In this document: positions 1 to 6,862 of the stretch, one piece after another
How positions within the stretch are numbered: the stretch's first letter is position 1
How the letters are laid out: every line of letters starts with the position of its first letter
Source of the DNA: Acidobacteriota bacterium
Lineage (GTDB): Bacteria; Acidobacteriota; Blastocatellia; Pyrinomonadales; Pyrinomonadaceae
DNA length: 11,426 bases
Direction: 5' to 3'
Assembly: GCA_003222935.1 (NCBI GenBank)
Contig: QHXL01000365.1
Location: 5,569 to 16,994, forward strand
Notes under the pieces: model-generated
Told to the model about the DNA's origin: nothing
Databases searched by the model: none
The model's input: only the letters and a program-made list of their open reading frames with translations
Program-made: the position numbers and the translations under genes

Positions 1-1469
1 CTGGTCTACCTCAGTCGTTGCGCGACGCCGCCGCTGCGGCTGCGACAGCCAAGAAACAACCTGGCACATGGGTCATTCAGAATACTCGTTCTGCAGTCGA
101 TCCATTCCTGACCTACTCCGATCGTCGTGACTTGCGAGAAAAAGTTTGGCGCATGTTTATTAACCGTGGCGACAATGGCGATGAGCACGACAACAACGCC
201 GCCATCACACAGATCCTCCAACTCCGTGCAGAGAGGGCCAAGCTGCTCGGTTACAAGACTCATGCCCACTGGCGTTTGGAAAATGCCATGGCTAAAACAC
301 CTGAACGGGCCATGGAACTGATGGAAGCAGTTTGGAAGCCGGCCGTCGCACGCGTTCACGAGGAAGTGCGCGACATGCAGGCGCTCGCTGACAAGGAAGG
401 CGCCAAGCTAACGATCGAACCCTGGGACTATCGCTACTACATGGAGAAAGTTCGTAAAGCGAAGTACGACCTCGATCAAAACGAAGTGAAGCCTTATCTC
501 CAACTCGACAAACTTCGCGAAGGTATCTTCTGGGTCGCCGGTGAACTGTTCAACTTCAACTTTACTCAAGTAACAAACGTTCCCGTGGCCCATCCTGACA
601 TTAGAGTCTGGGAAGTTACCGATAAAACTACGAAACGTCATATCGGGCTCTGGTACTTCGATCCTTATGCCCGCCCCGGCAAACGTTCCGGCGCCTGGAT
701 GAATGCTTACCGCAGCCAGGAACGCGTCAACGGCGAAGTGACGACAATAGTTTCGAACAATGCAAACTTCATTAAAGGCAAACCAGGTGAGCCGTTGTTG
801 ATTTCATGGGACGACGCATCGACGATGTTCCATGAGTTTGGTCATGCCTTGCATGGTCTCAATTCCAACGTGACTTATCCCACTCTAGCGGGCACAGCAG
901 TCGCACGTGATTACGTGGAGTTTCCGTCACAGCTGATGGAGCATTGGTTGTCGACACCGGAAGTCTTGCAGCGTTTTGCGCTTCACTATCAAACCGGCAA
1001 ACCGATTCCGCAAACGCTCGTTGATCGAATCAATCGTTCGTCGACGTTCAACCAGGGATTCGCCACGGTCGAATATCTTTCAGCGGCGCTGGTTGATATG
1101 AAGTTGCACCTCGCCGGCGATCAGAAGATTGATCCAGACCAATTCGAACGCGACACCTTGAAAGAACTCGGTATGCCGAAAGAGATCGTCATGAGACATC
1201 GCACGCCCCACTTCCTTCATGTGTTTGGAAGCGATGGTTACTCGGCCGGGTACTACAGCTATCTGTGGTCAGATGTTTTGACGGCCGATGCTTTCGGAGC
1301 TTTTGTTGAAGGCAAAGGTCCGTACGACAAAGCGGTTGCGGAACGATTAAGAAAGAACATCTTCTCGGTCGGCAACACAATTGATCCGGCTGAAGCTTAT
1401 CGCGGGTTTCGAGGTCGTGATCCTAAAGTTGATGCGCTGATGAAGAAGCGCGGTTTTGGTCCCAGTTAA
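1..1469 (+). CDS. dcp: M3 family zinc metallopeptidase, peptidyl-dipeptidase Dcp type (5' truncated by window edge)
   Basis: The frame is open from the first bases, so the true start lies upstream; the TTG at 18 is internal. About 487 residues are visible against roughly 680-720 for Dcp/oligopeptidase A proteins, so about 200 N-terminal residues are missing. Numbering from the TTG, the zinc site HEFGH is at residues 272-276 (831-845). The third ligand Glu301 (918-920) lies in DYVEFPSQLMEHW, 29 residues after the first His as in thimet oligopeptidase. Other M3 hallmarks are the RYYMEKVRKAKYDLD region, YARPGKRSGAWM, and the C-terminal HVFGSDGYSAGYYSYLW substrate-binding segment with its conserved tyrosines. 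M3 enzymes hydrolyse short peptides; Dcp releases C-terminal dipeptides. Dcp is favoured over PrlC by overall motif wording, not by a decisive residue. Location (cytoplasm or periplasm) cannot be judged without the N-terminus. The gene ends in TAA, 14 bp before a palindromic repeat. Confidence 0.93.
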   Translation, partial: GLPQSLRDAAAAAATAKKQPGTWVIQNTRSAVDPFLTYSDRRDLREKVWRMFINRGDNGDEHDNNAAITQILQLRAERAKLLGYKTHAHWRLENAMAKTPERAMELMEAVWKPAVARVHEEVRDMQALADKEGAKLTIEPWDYRYYMEKVRKAKYDLDQNEVKPYLQLDKLREGIFWVAGELFNFNFTQVTNVPVAHPDIRVWEVTDKTTKRHIGLWYFDPYARPGKRSGAWMNAYRSQERVNGEVTTIVSNNANFIKGKPGEPLLISWDDASTMFHEFGHALHGLNSNVTYPTLAGTAVARDYVEFPSQLMEHWLSTPEVLQRFALHYQTGKPIPQTLVDRINRSSTFNQGFATVEYLSAALVDMKLHLAGDQKIDPDQFERDTLKELGMPKEIVMRHRTPHFLHVFGSDGYSAGYYSYLWSDVLTADAFGAFVEGKGPYDKAVAERLRKNIFSVGNTIDPAEAYRGFRGRDPKVDALMKKRGFGPS

Positions 1470-1483
1470 AGGAAGGCAAAAAG

Positions 1484-1557
1484 AATGTCCGACGAACTTC
1501 AGTTTGTCGCGGGTCTGGAAAGCAGGACGCGCGACAAACTAAAGTTCGTCGGACATT
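1484..1557. repeat. Inverted pair of REP-like palindromes (family I) between convergent genes
   Basis: Arms 1484-1511 and 1530-1557 are 28 nt each and complementary except for one base, around an 18-nt loop. Each arm contains an internal palindrome of the form GACAAACT-GA-AGTTTGTC, followed by GGACAT, so each arm can fold alone and the pair can fold together, as in bacterial BIMEs. It fills the gap between the stop codons of the peptidase and the BI-1 gene, where it could act as a bidirectional terminator or RNA 3' stabiliser (inference; there is no clear U-tract). The same unit recurs at 7196-7300 and 8364-8391. Confidence 0.85.
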
Positions 1558-1570
1558 TCCTCCGAAACTC

Positions 1571-2269
1571 TTAGTCCCTTCGACCTCCCGTAAATCTCAA
1601 GATAAAGAAGAATAAGTTGATGAAGTCGAGGTAGAGGGATAGTGCGCCGACGACCGCGTAGGAAGTTACCCGTCCGTCCGGCACCACCGTGGCCATGTGT
1701 TTCAATCGCTGTGCATCCCATGCCGTCAGTCCGGTGAACACCAGAATCCCAACAACTGAGATGACGAATTGCAGCGCGCTATTCTGCCAGAAGATGCCGA
1801 CGATTGAAGCCAGGATGATTCCGATCAATCCCATAAACATGAATTGACCCACCCCGGCTAAGCTGCGTTTTGTCAGTGTGCCGAATACAGCAGTTGCGCC
1901 AAACATTCCGGCCGTGACGACAAAAGTCGAGAAGATCGAGGAACTCGTGTAGATCAGAAGGATCACTGATGAAGTGACCCCGACCATCGCCGAGTAGACC
2001 ATGAACAGACCTGCAGCTGTCGCCGGCGCCATTTTTTCAACGCGCGCTGAGAGATAGAAAACGAGGCCGAGTTGACCGAAGGCCAGGATCCAAAAAAGCG
2101 CTCGATTCAGTATGAATGTCCTGACAAGGGCCGGCGATGAGGCGACGAAATACGCCGTACCGGCTGTGATTAGGAGTCCAAAGAACATCCAACCGTAGAC
2201 CTTCGATAAGAAACTAGTTACCCGCTCATCGCTGATGGTTGCGGGCACATATGACTGGTTCCAACTCAT
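1571..2269 (-). CDS. Bax inhibitor-1 (BI-1/YccA/YetJ) family membrane protein
   Basis: A 232-residue protein that is nearly all hydrophobic, with about seven membrane segments (roughly residues 25-45, 55-75, 86-108, 112-130, 143-162, 166-184 and 205-227). This matches the usual BI-1 length and topology. Family landmarks are FLSKVYGWMFFGLLITA near the N-terminus, FMGLIGIILASIVGIF, TAWDAQRLK and the C-terminal SLYLDFINLFFFILR. Asp185 and Asp215 probably correspond to the aspartate pair that gates pH-dependent Ca2+ leak in Bacillus YetJ. By family it is an inner-membrane Ca2+-leak channel or a membrane-quality-control protein (YccA-like, FtsH-associated); which of these applies here is unknown. 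The ATG start is supported by GGAGGT five bases upstream. It is transcribed alone on the minus strand and converges on the M3 peptidase. The upstream DNA shows no convincing -35/-10 pair. Confidence 0.93.
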   Translation of the reverse strand: MSWNQSYVPATISDERVTSFLSKVYGWMFFGLLITAGTAYFVASSPALVRTFILNRALFWILAFGQLGLVFYLSARVEKMAPATAAGLFMVYSAMVGVTSSVILLIYTSSSIFSTFVVTAGMFGATAVFGTLTKRSLAGVGQFMFMGLIGIILASIVGIFWQNSALQFVISVVGILVFTGLTAWDAQRLKHMATVVPDGRVTSYAVVGALSLYLDFINLFFFILRFTGGRRD

Positions 2270-2274
2270 GTTTT

Positions 2275-2280
2275 ACCTCC
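2275..2280 (-). promoter_or_regulatory. Strong Shine-Dalgarno GGAGGT for the BI-1 gene
   Basis: On the minus strand GGAGGT is followed by AAAAC and then ATG. This is a near-perfect ribosome binding site with a five-base spacer and fixes the start at 2269. Kinase 1, the zinc-ribbon gene and kinase 2 have no comparable site. Confidence 0.8.
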
Positions 2281-2350
2281 GAAATCTCAAAGCCTGTTAC
2301 TTAGATGCATTATCTCATTAAATGCAACATCACCCCCTTATAAAGAGCCA

Positions 2351-2451
2351 CCTCCTTGGAGTGCGGTGGCTTGCCGCCGCTTTATAAAGCGGTCGAGTTA
2401 GCAACGCATCGCTGTAACAAAGCGGTGACGAGGCACCGCACTCCAAGGAGC
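2351..2451. repeat. Inverted pair of REP-like palindromes (family II), intergenic copy
   Basis: The left arm (2351-2383) begins CCTCCTTGGAGTGCGG and the right arm (2419-2451) ends CCGCACTCCAAGGAG. The arms are complementary at about 28 of 33 positions around a 35-nt centre. Each arm holds its own short hairpin (GCGGTGGC-TT-GCCGCCGC type, one mismatch). A second copy lies at 10902-11003, overlapping the end of kinase 2. In both copies ACTATTT follows the right arm, suggesting a shared element boundary. No transposase is nearby. Confidence 0.82.
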
Positions 2452-2670
2452 GGCACTATTTAGAGAAGCTAAACTCACAAAAGGTCGGTCGTATCCCCGC
2501 CAAGTTTCCCGCAACTTGTGTTACCTTATCCCGCACTTTCAGCAGTCCCAGAGCTCGAGTAACGCTTCATTGAAAAGTGGGCGCCCTTCAATTAATGACC
2601 AGCCCCGCGTCGAATCACAGACAGATGAATAACGGCTGTTGCCGATTTCCCTTGGAAGTTGGAAAGTCCC

Positions 2671-2702
2671 AAATCTGAAATCTGAAATCGGCAATCGGCA
2701 AT
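2671..2702. repeat. Degenerate heptamer tandem repeat upstream of kinase 1
   Basis: The bases read as AAATCTG, AAATCTG, AAATCGG, CAATCGG, CAAT, so the 7-bp period is kept while the unit drifts. It ends 19 bases before the TTG start of kinase 1. The TCGGCAA form of the unit recurs just before the start of kinase 2 (8396-8410). Confidence 0.75.
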
Positions 2703-2721
2703 AATTCCGAATCGAGCAAAC

Positions 2722-3057
2722 TTGCCCTCCCTACCGCCCAACTCCACACTGTCGCATTACCGCATCGTCTCCCAACTTGGCGCTGGAGGGATGGGCGAGG
2801 TCTACCTGGCGCAAGATACAAAACTCGATCGCAAAGTAGCCTTGAAGATTCTTCCCGCTGAGGTTGCGTCCAATCGCAGCCGCATGGAACGTTTCATTCG
2901 TGAGGCGAAAGCTGCAGCGGCACTGACTCACCCAAACATCGCGCAAGTTTTCGAGATCAACGAACACGACGGTACGCACTTCATCGCGATGGAGTTCATA
3001 GATGGCGGCACGCTCCGCGAGAAAATTCATCGCGAGAGTACGGGCCTCAATTATTGA
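2722..3057 (+). CDS. Ser/Thr protein kinase, N-lobe fragment (5' part of frameshifted kinase 1)
   Basis: This frame encodes the start of a Hanks-type (PknB-like) kinase. The glycine loop G20-A-G22-GM-G25 stands in LGAGGMGEVYLA, and the ATP-binding lysine is K42 in VALKILP, followed by the helix-C region. It stops at TGA 3055-3057, after 111 codons, just past the MEFIDGGTLREKIHRE hinge region. The rest of the kinase continues in the +1 frame from the second copy of a 55-bp imperfect tandem duplication (2998-3107). Removing one copy joins both parts into an 836-residue protein that aligns with kinase 2 along its length. The start is taken as TTG 2722 because the encoded PNSTLSHYRIVSQLG matches PNTTLGHYNIISKIG of kinase 2 and no ATG fits; the ribosome binding site is weak. 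Alone this fragment could not be an active kinase. It is either a true mutation or an assembly error. Confidence 0.8.
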   Translation: MPSLPPNSTLSHYRIVSQLGAGGMGEVYLAQDTKLDRKVALKILPAEVASNRSRMERFIREAKAAAALTHPNIAQVFEINEHDGTHFIAMEFIDGGTLREKIHRESTGLNY

Positions 3058-3107
3058 TGGCGGCACGCTTCGCGAGAAAATTCATCGCGAGCGTACGGAA
3101 CTCAAAA
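2998..3107 (+). repeat. 55-bp imperfect tandem duplication that breaks kinase 1
   Basis: Copies 2998-3052 and 3053-3107 match at 48 of 55 positions. Both encode I-D-G-G-T-L-R-E-K-I-H-R-E in their own frame. Because 55 is not a multiple of three, the upstream frame meets a stop at 3055-3057. In codon view the differences are two synonymous changes (ATA/ATT, CTC/CTT) plus S/R, G/E and N/K changes towards the end. They look more like divergence between two homologous alleles than like random decay of a fresh duplication. Confidence 0.85.
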
Positions 3108-5287
3108 AACTGTTGCGCTACCTGCAACACGCTGCCGAGGGGGTAGCGAAGGCACATGCCGCCGGAATAGTTCATCGCGATCTTAAGCCGGAAAACATCA
3201 TGATCACGCGTGACGGTCACGCGAAAGTCCTCGATTTTGGTTTAGCTAAACTGATTGAGCAGGCATCGCAGCCTAACGAGGACAGTCAAGCGTTTTCACA
3301 GGTCCCCACTGCAGTAATGCAGCAGCATTCAACTCCTGGCGCCATCATGGGGACAGTGGGCTATATGTCGCCCGAACAAGCGCAAGGCAAGCTTGACGAG
3401 ATCGACGGACGTTCTGACATCTTCTCGTTCGGTTGCATCTTGTTTGAAGCCGCAACGAGAACCAGACCCTTTGAAGGCGATTCCGTGGTCAAAACGTTGC
3501 ACCGTTTAATCTACGAGCCAGCACCCCAGATTAAGGACTTGAATCCGTCAGCGCCCGCCGATCTGCAACGCATTGTTCGCAGGTGTTTAGCTAAAGACAA
3601 AGAGGATCGATACCAAACAATTAAGGATGTCGCGATCGAGTTGAAAGAATTGCGACGCGAGTTGGAAACGGTCGGGGGAGCTGGTGTTACACCGCCTCTG
3701 TTTACCGACACGGCGCCCATCGCTGTCACTCAAGTGCCAGGTCAATCGCTCACGGCCCAGGCCAGTTTGAATCCATCCACCGCTGTTAGTGGCGAGATTA
3801 TGGCGGGAAAACTTCGAAGGCGCGGCGCCGTAGCACTGGTCGTCTTGCTTAGCCTGGCGACAGCAGCCGGACTATGGTTCTTCAAATTCCGGAGTGCTGC
3901 TTCCGCAGCAGCTAACTCAATCAACTCTATCGCTGTGCTTCCGTTTCAAAACAGGAGCAATGACTCGGAAGCAGAATACCTGTCAGACGGTTTGGCCGAG
4001 TCGTTAATCTTTCGCTTGTCGCAACTGCCAAATTTGAAAGTCAGCCCGACGAGTTCGGTTATGCGTTACAAGGGCAATGATGTTGACGTCGCCAGGATCG
4101 CTGCCGAACTCGGAGTCGATGCAGTCATGACAGGTCGACTTGTTAAGAGGGGCGACAACTTGAACATAACGGTCGAGCTTGTTGATGTAAAAAATAACAG
4201 GTCGTTGTGGGGTGAACAGTATGAACGCAAGATGGCTGATCTGTTGACGACGCAGCGTGAGATTGCCGCATCGATTACACAGAAGCTTCAACTGAAGTTA
4301 GCGCCTAACGAGAGCACCGGGATTTCCAAGCGATATACCGATAACAACGAAGCGTATCAACTTTATCTGAAGGGTCGTTTCTATTTCGCGAGGCGAACCA
4401 GGGAAGATCTCTTTCGCAGCATAGATCTTTATCAACAAGCGATAGCTCTCGACCCTAATTTCGCCGTTGCGTATTCGGGCGTGGGCGAAGCCTATGCGGT
4501 GATGCCGTCTTTCGCCTACGCAGCGCCTCATGAAACGTTACCCAAAGCAAAGGAAGCTGTGGCAACAGCGCTTCGTTTGGATCCCGACCTTGCCGAAGCC
4601 CACGCAGCATACGGCGTCATTCTCGCAACTTACGATTGGAACAGGGCCGAGGCTCGACGTGAGTTTCAAAGGTCAATCGGACTCAACTCAAACATAGCAA
4701 TCAACCACTTTCGTTACGGTTGGGTCTATCTAAGTCCCCTTGGCAAACACGACGAGGCCATCGCGGAGATGAAGAAGGCGATGGACTTAGAACCGCTTTC
4801 GTTGATTCAAGGATCGAACTTCACCGGTGTGTATATCTATGCCCGGCAATATGACAATGCGCTTGAACAGGCGAAGAAAAACTACGATCTGGATCGAAGC
4901 TTCCTTGGCGGTAAAAATTGGCTGGCTCATGCATACAACATGAACGGTATGTACGCGGAGTCGCTTGAAATCGCGGAGAAAACGCTGGGCTCCAGCTTTG
5001 AGATGTTGCCTCAGATAGGTTACGCCTACGCGAAGCTGGGACGCCGGCGCGAAGCTGAGGCTGTTATAAACAGGTGGCTGGCAAAGCCCCAATATGTATC
5101 GAATTATTGGATCGCAACTGTTTACACCGCACTGGGCGAGAAAGAGAAGGCGTTTGAGCAGCTGGAAAAGGCATATCGGGCGCATGATTGGTTTATGCAG
5201 CGCGTGAAAACTGATCCATTTCTCGACCCATTGCGGGATGACCCGCGCATGGCTGATTTACTAAAGCGTGTCGGTTTAACGCCATAG
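3002..5287 (+). CDS. Receptor-like Ser/Thr kinase, C-terminal part: kinase C-lobe, TM helix, FlgO/TolB-N-like domain, TPRs (3' part of kinase 1)
   Basis: About 743 residues, from codon 19 (3056) on, belong to kinase 1; the first ~18 are out-of-frame translation of the duplicated segment. Numbering from 3002, the catalytic loop HRDLKPEN has Asp60, the magnesium motif DFG is at 78-80, GTVGYMSPEQ follows at 117-126 and DIFSFGCILFE at 139-149. A Pro/Thr-rich linker leads to one membrane helix (about 275-295, preceded by LRRRG). Next comes an alpha/beta domain of the TolB-N/FlgO type (about 309-430: SIAVLPFQNRS, YLSDGLAESLIFRLSQLPN, ELGVDAVMTGRL, LWGEQYERK). TPR-like helices follow to the end (about 449-750), closing with DPFLDPLRDDPRMADLL. 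The predicted topology puts the kinase inside and the FlgO-like/TPR part outside the inner membrane. As it stands it lacks the glycine loop and lysine, so it is inactive unless the frame is restored. The zinc-ribbon paralogue starts 51 bp downstream, probably in the same transcript. Confidence 0.82.
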   Translation: MAARSARKFIARVRASIIDGGTLREKIHRERTELKKLLRYLQHAAEGVAKAHAAGIVHRDLKPENIMITRDGHAKVLDFGLAKLIEQASQPNEDSQAFSQVPTAVMQQHSTPGAIMGTVGYMSPEQAQGKLDEIDGRSDIFSFGCILFEAATRTRPFEGDSVVKTLHRLIYEPAPQIKDLNPSAPADLQRIVRRCLAKDKEDRYQTIKDVAIELKELRRELETVGGAGVTPPLFTDTAPIAVTQVPGQSLTAQASLNPSTAVSGEIMAGKLRRRGAVALVVLLSLATAAGLWFFKFRSAASAAANSINSIAVLPFQNRSNDSEAEYLSDGLAESLIFRLSQLPNLKVSPTSSVMRYKGNDVDVARIAAELGVDAVMTGRLVKRGDNLNITVELVDVKNNRSLWGEQYERKMADLLTTQREIAASITQKLQLKLAPNESTGISKRYTDNNEAYQLYLKGRFYFARRTREDLFRSIDLYQQAIALDPNFAVAYSGVGEAYAVMPSFAYAAPHETLPKAKEAVATALRLDPDLAEAHAAYGVILATYDWNRAEARREFQRSIGLNSNIAINHFRYGWVYLSPLGKHDEAIAEMKKAMDLEPLSLIQGSNFTGVYIYARQYDNALEQAKKNYDLDRSFLGGKNWLAHAYNMNGMYAESLEIAEKTLGSSFEMLPQIGYAYAKLGRRREAEAVINRWLAKPQYVSNYWIATVYTALGEKEKAFEQLEKAYRAHDWFMQRVKTDPFLDPLRDDPRMADLLKRVGLTP

Positions 5288-5338
5288 ATTTGCACACCGG
5301 AAAGATCTTTACGCTACGAACTGGACCACCCCTGAAAA

Positions 5339-6862
5339 ATGAAACGCTGCCCAACCTGCCATCGCGCTGAAACTGACGATTCACTGACCTTTTGTCGTTC
5401 GGACGGAACTCCGCTCGTCGTTAGTTCTCCTCAAAGTAGTGAATTAGGCACTGTAAGGTTCGACGGAGCATCGGCCGAACTCGCGACGAGTCTCCTTCAG
5501 CAAGCGACGGCTGCTAACATCGGTCGCACAACTGGTCCAGCCACGGTTCTGCCATCACCAACTGCACCACCGGAAACTCGCGACCTTCCGAAGTCGAAGC
5601 GTCGTTCACTTTTGATTATTCCTGTCGTGCTAATAGCCGCAACGATCGCCGTTGGTGGTTTCTTATACTTCAGAAAGAAACCGACGCCGCCGGCAATCCA
5701 GTCGATTGCTGTGATGCCGTTCATCAATGAGAGCGGCGATGCGAACGTTGATTATCTTTCCGATGGGATGACGGAGACCTTGATCAGCAGTTTGTCGCAG
5801 CTGACCAACTTAAACGTCAAAGCACGATCTACAGTCTTTCGCTACAAGGGTAAAAACACCGATGCGCAGACACTCGGCAAAGAACTGAACGTCCAGGCGA
5901 TCTTGAATGGCCGTTTTGCGCAACGTGGCGATCAGTTGTCGCTGACGTTGGAACTGGTCGACGCGCTGACTGAGAACGTCATCTGGAGTGAACAGTACAA
6001 TCGTCCGCAAGCGGATCTTGTCAAACTACAAACAGACATCTCTCGGGATGTCTCGAGCAAACTCAGAACTAAACTTTCAGGTTCGGATGAGCAGAAATTA
6101 GCCAAGGCCTATACTCGGAATCCTGAAGCGTACAAGCTTTATCTCCAGGGACGTTTCTACTGGGGCAAGCGAGAAGAAAACGATCTGAAAATGGCGATCG
6201 ATTCTTTCAACCAGGCCATTGCGCTCGATGGTAATTACGCTTTGGCTTATTCGGGCCTGGCAGATTCCTACGCCCTGATGTCGAGCTTTAATTTTATGCA
6301 ACCGGCTGATGCCGTACCGAAGGCACGAGGGTACGCACTTAAAGCGGCGTCACTCGACGAGAGCCTGGCGGAACCACATACGACCCTTGGTCTAACATTG
6401 TTGCAATACGAATACGACTTTGCCGGAGCGGAGAAAGAATACAAGCGAGCGATCGAACTGAATCCTAATTACGCGACTGCTCACCAGTGGTACGGTGAAC
6501 TATTAACCGGCGTCGGTCGATTCGAAGAAGCTGAAGCAGAATTCCGTCGCGGGTTGGATCTGGAGCCGTTGTCACTCCCAATCAACTGGGAGTACGCCAG
6601 GTCATTTTACTTTTTACGGAGGTTCGATGAATCGCTGGCGCAACACAATAAGACGATCGGTTTAGATCCTGGTTTTGCTCGTGCACGCCGAACGCTCGTT
6701 GAGGTGTATCGGGTGAAAAAAGACTACGCCTCCGCAATTGAGGAGATGGCTCGATACTTTGAAGTGCGTAATCAACCGGAAAATGCGGCGCTTGTTCGCG
6801 ACTCTTTTGCTAAAGGTGGTTGGAATGCTTTAAAGGCGGTTGGAGTGCTTACTTGCAATTAG
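5339..6862 (+). CDS. Zinc-ribbon, single-TM, FlgO/TolB-N-like and TPR protein (frameshifted near its 3' end)
   Basis: This is a paralogue of the two kinases in which the kinase domain is replaced by a short zinc-ribbon-like head: C4-P-T-C7, then F-C19-R-S-D-G-T-P-L. The three Cys plus Asp pattern is familiar at the N-terminus of many Acidobacteriota membrane proteins. A Thr/Pro-rich linker, one TM helix (about 91-111, LLIIPVVLIAATIAVGG) and a TolB-N/FlgO-like domain (about 119-245: SIAVMPFINES, YLSDGMTETLISSLSQLTN, IWSEQYNRPQ) follow. TPR units start at about 262 (NPEAYKLYLQGRFYWGKR). The frame ends at TAG 6860-6862 because a 20-bp imperfect tandem duplication (6811-6850) shifts it. Without one copy the gene would run to 7077 and give 572 residues. 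The lost part is only the last helices, so the truncated protein may still fold. The ATG at 5339 has no strong ribosome binding site; 51 bp from kinase 1 suggests co-transcription. Function unknown: perhaps a non-kinase receptor or partner of the kinases. Confidence 0.85.
   Translation: MKRCPTCHRAETDDSLTFCRSDGTPLVVSSPQSSELGTVRFDGASAELATSLLQQATAANIGRTTGPATVLPSPTAPPETRDLPKSKRRSLLIIPVVLIAATIAVGGFLYFRKKPTPPAIQSIAVMPFINESGDANVDYLSDGMTETLISSLSQLTNLNVKARSTVFRYKGKNTDAQTLGKELNVQAILNGRFAQRGDQLSLTLELVDALTENVIWSEQYNRPQADLVKLQTDISRDVSSKLRTKLSGSDEQKLAKAYTRNPEAYKLYLQGRFYWGKREENDLKMAIDSFNQAIALDGNYALAYSGLADSYALMSSFNFMQPADAVPKARGYALKAASLDESLAEPHTTLGLTLLQYEYDFAGAEKEYKRAIELNPNYATAHQWYGELLTGVGRFEEAEAEFRRGLDLEPLSLPINWEYARSFYFLRRFDESLAQHNKTIGLDPGFARARRTLVEVYRVKKDYASAIEEMARYFEVRNQPENAALVRDSFAKGGWNALKAVGVLTCN
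6811..6850 (+). repeat. 20-bp imperfect tandem duplication that breaks the zinc-ribbon/TPR gene
   Basis: TAAAGGTGGTTGGAATGCTT (6811-6830) is followed directly by TAAAGGCGGTTGGAGTGCTT (6831-6850). The two copies differ by two transitions, one synonymous (GGT/GGC) and one Asn/Ser. Each encodes K-G-G-W-(N/S)-A. Twenty bases shift the frame; with one copy removed the reading FAKGGW(N/S)AYLQLVV continues to the normal family C-terminus. Confidence 0.88.

Larger units (their letters stand above)
2270..2721. other. Intergenic region between divergent BI-1 gene and kinase 1
   Basis: No intact gene is seen. From left to right it holds the BI-1 ribosome binding site, a family II REP-like inverted pair (2351-2451), a stretch at about 2461-2640 with no recognisable feature, an 11-bp inverted repeat (TTGCCGATTTC at 2639-2649 against 2684-2694), and a period-7 repeat (2671-2702). 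Promoters for both flanking genes should lie here, but I cannot point to a reliable one. Confidence 0.7.

Noticed and set aside
18..20. TTG as the start of the M3 peptidase
   Set aside because: The frame is open upstream to the window edge and encodes GLPQS before it, and about 200 N-terminal residues of the family are missing; the real start is outside the window.
2539..2649. Minus-strand open stretch ending LIEGRPLFNEALLELWDC
   Set aside because: No start codon with a ribosome binding site and no family recognised; too short to separate from chance.
2731..3066. 111-codon minus-strand frame opposite the kinase N-lobe
   Set aside because: Antisense shadow of clearly conserved kinase motifs on the plus strand.
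3101..3112. A6 run (3104-3109) as a slippery site for programmed frameshifting in kinase 1
   Set aside because: The upstream frame already stops at 3055-3057, before the run, so slippage there cannot join the two frames. The duplication is the simpler explanation.
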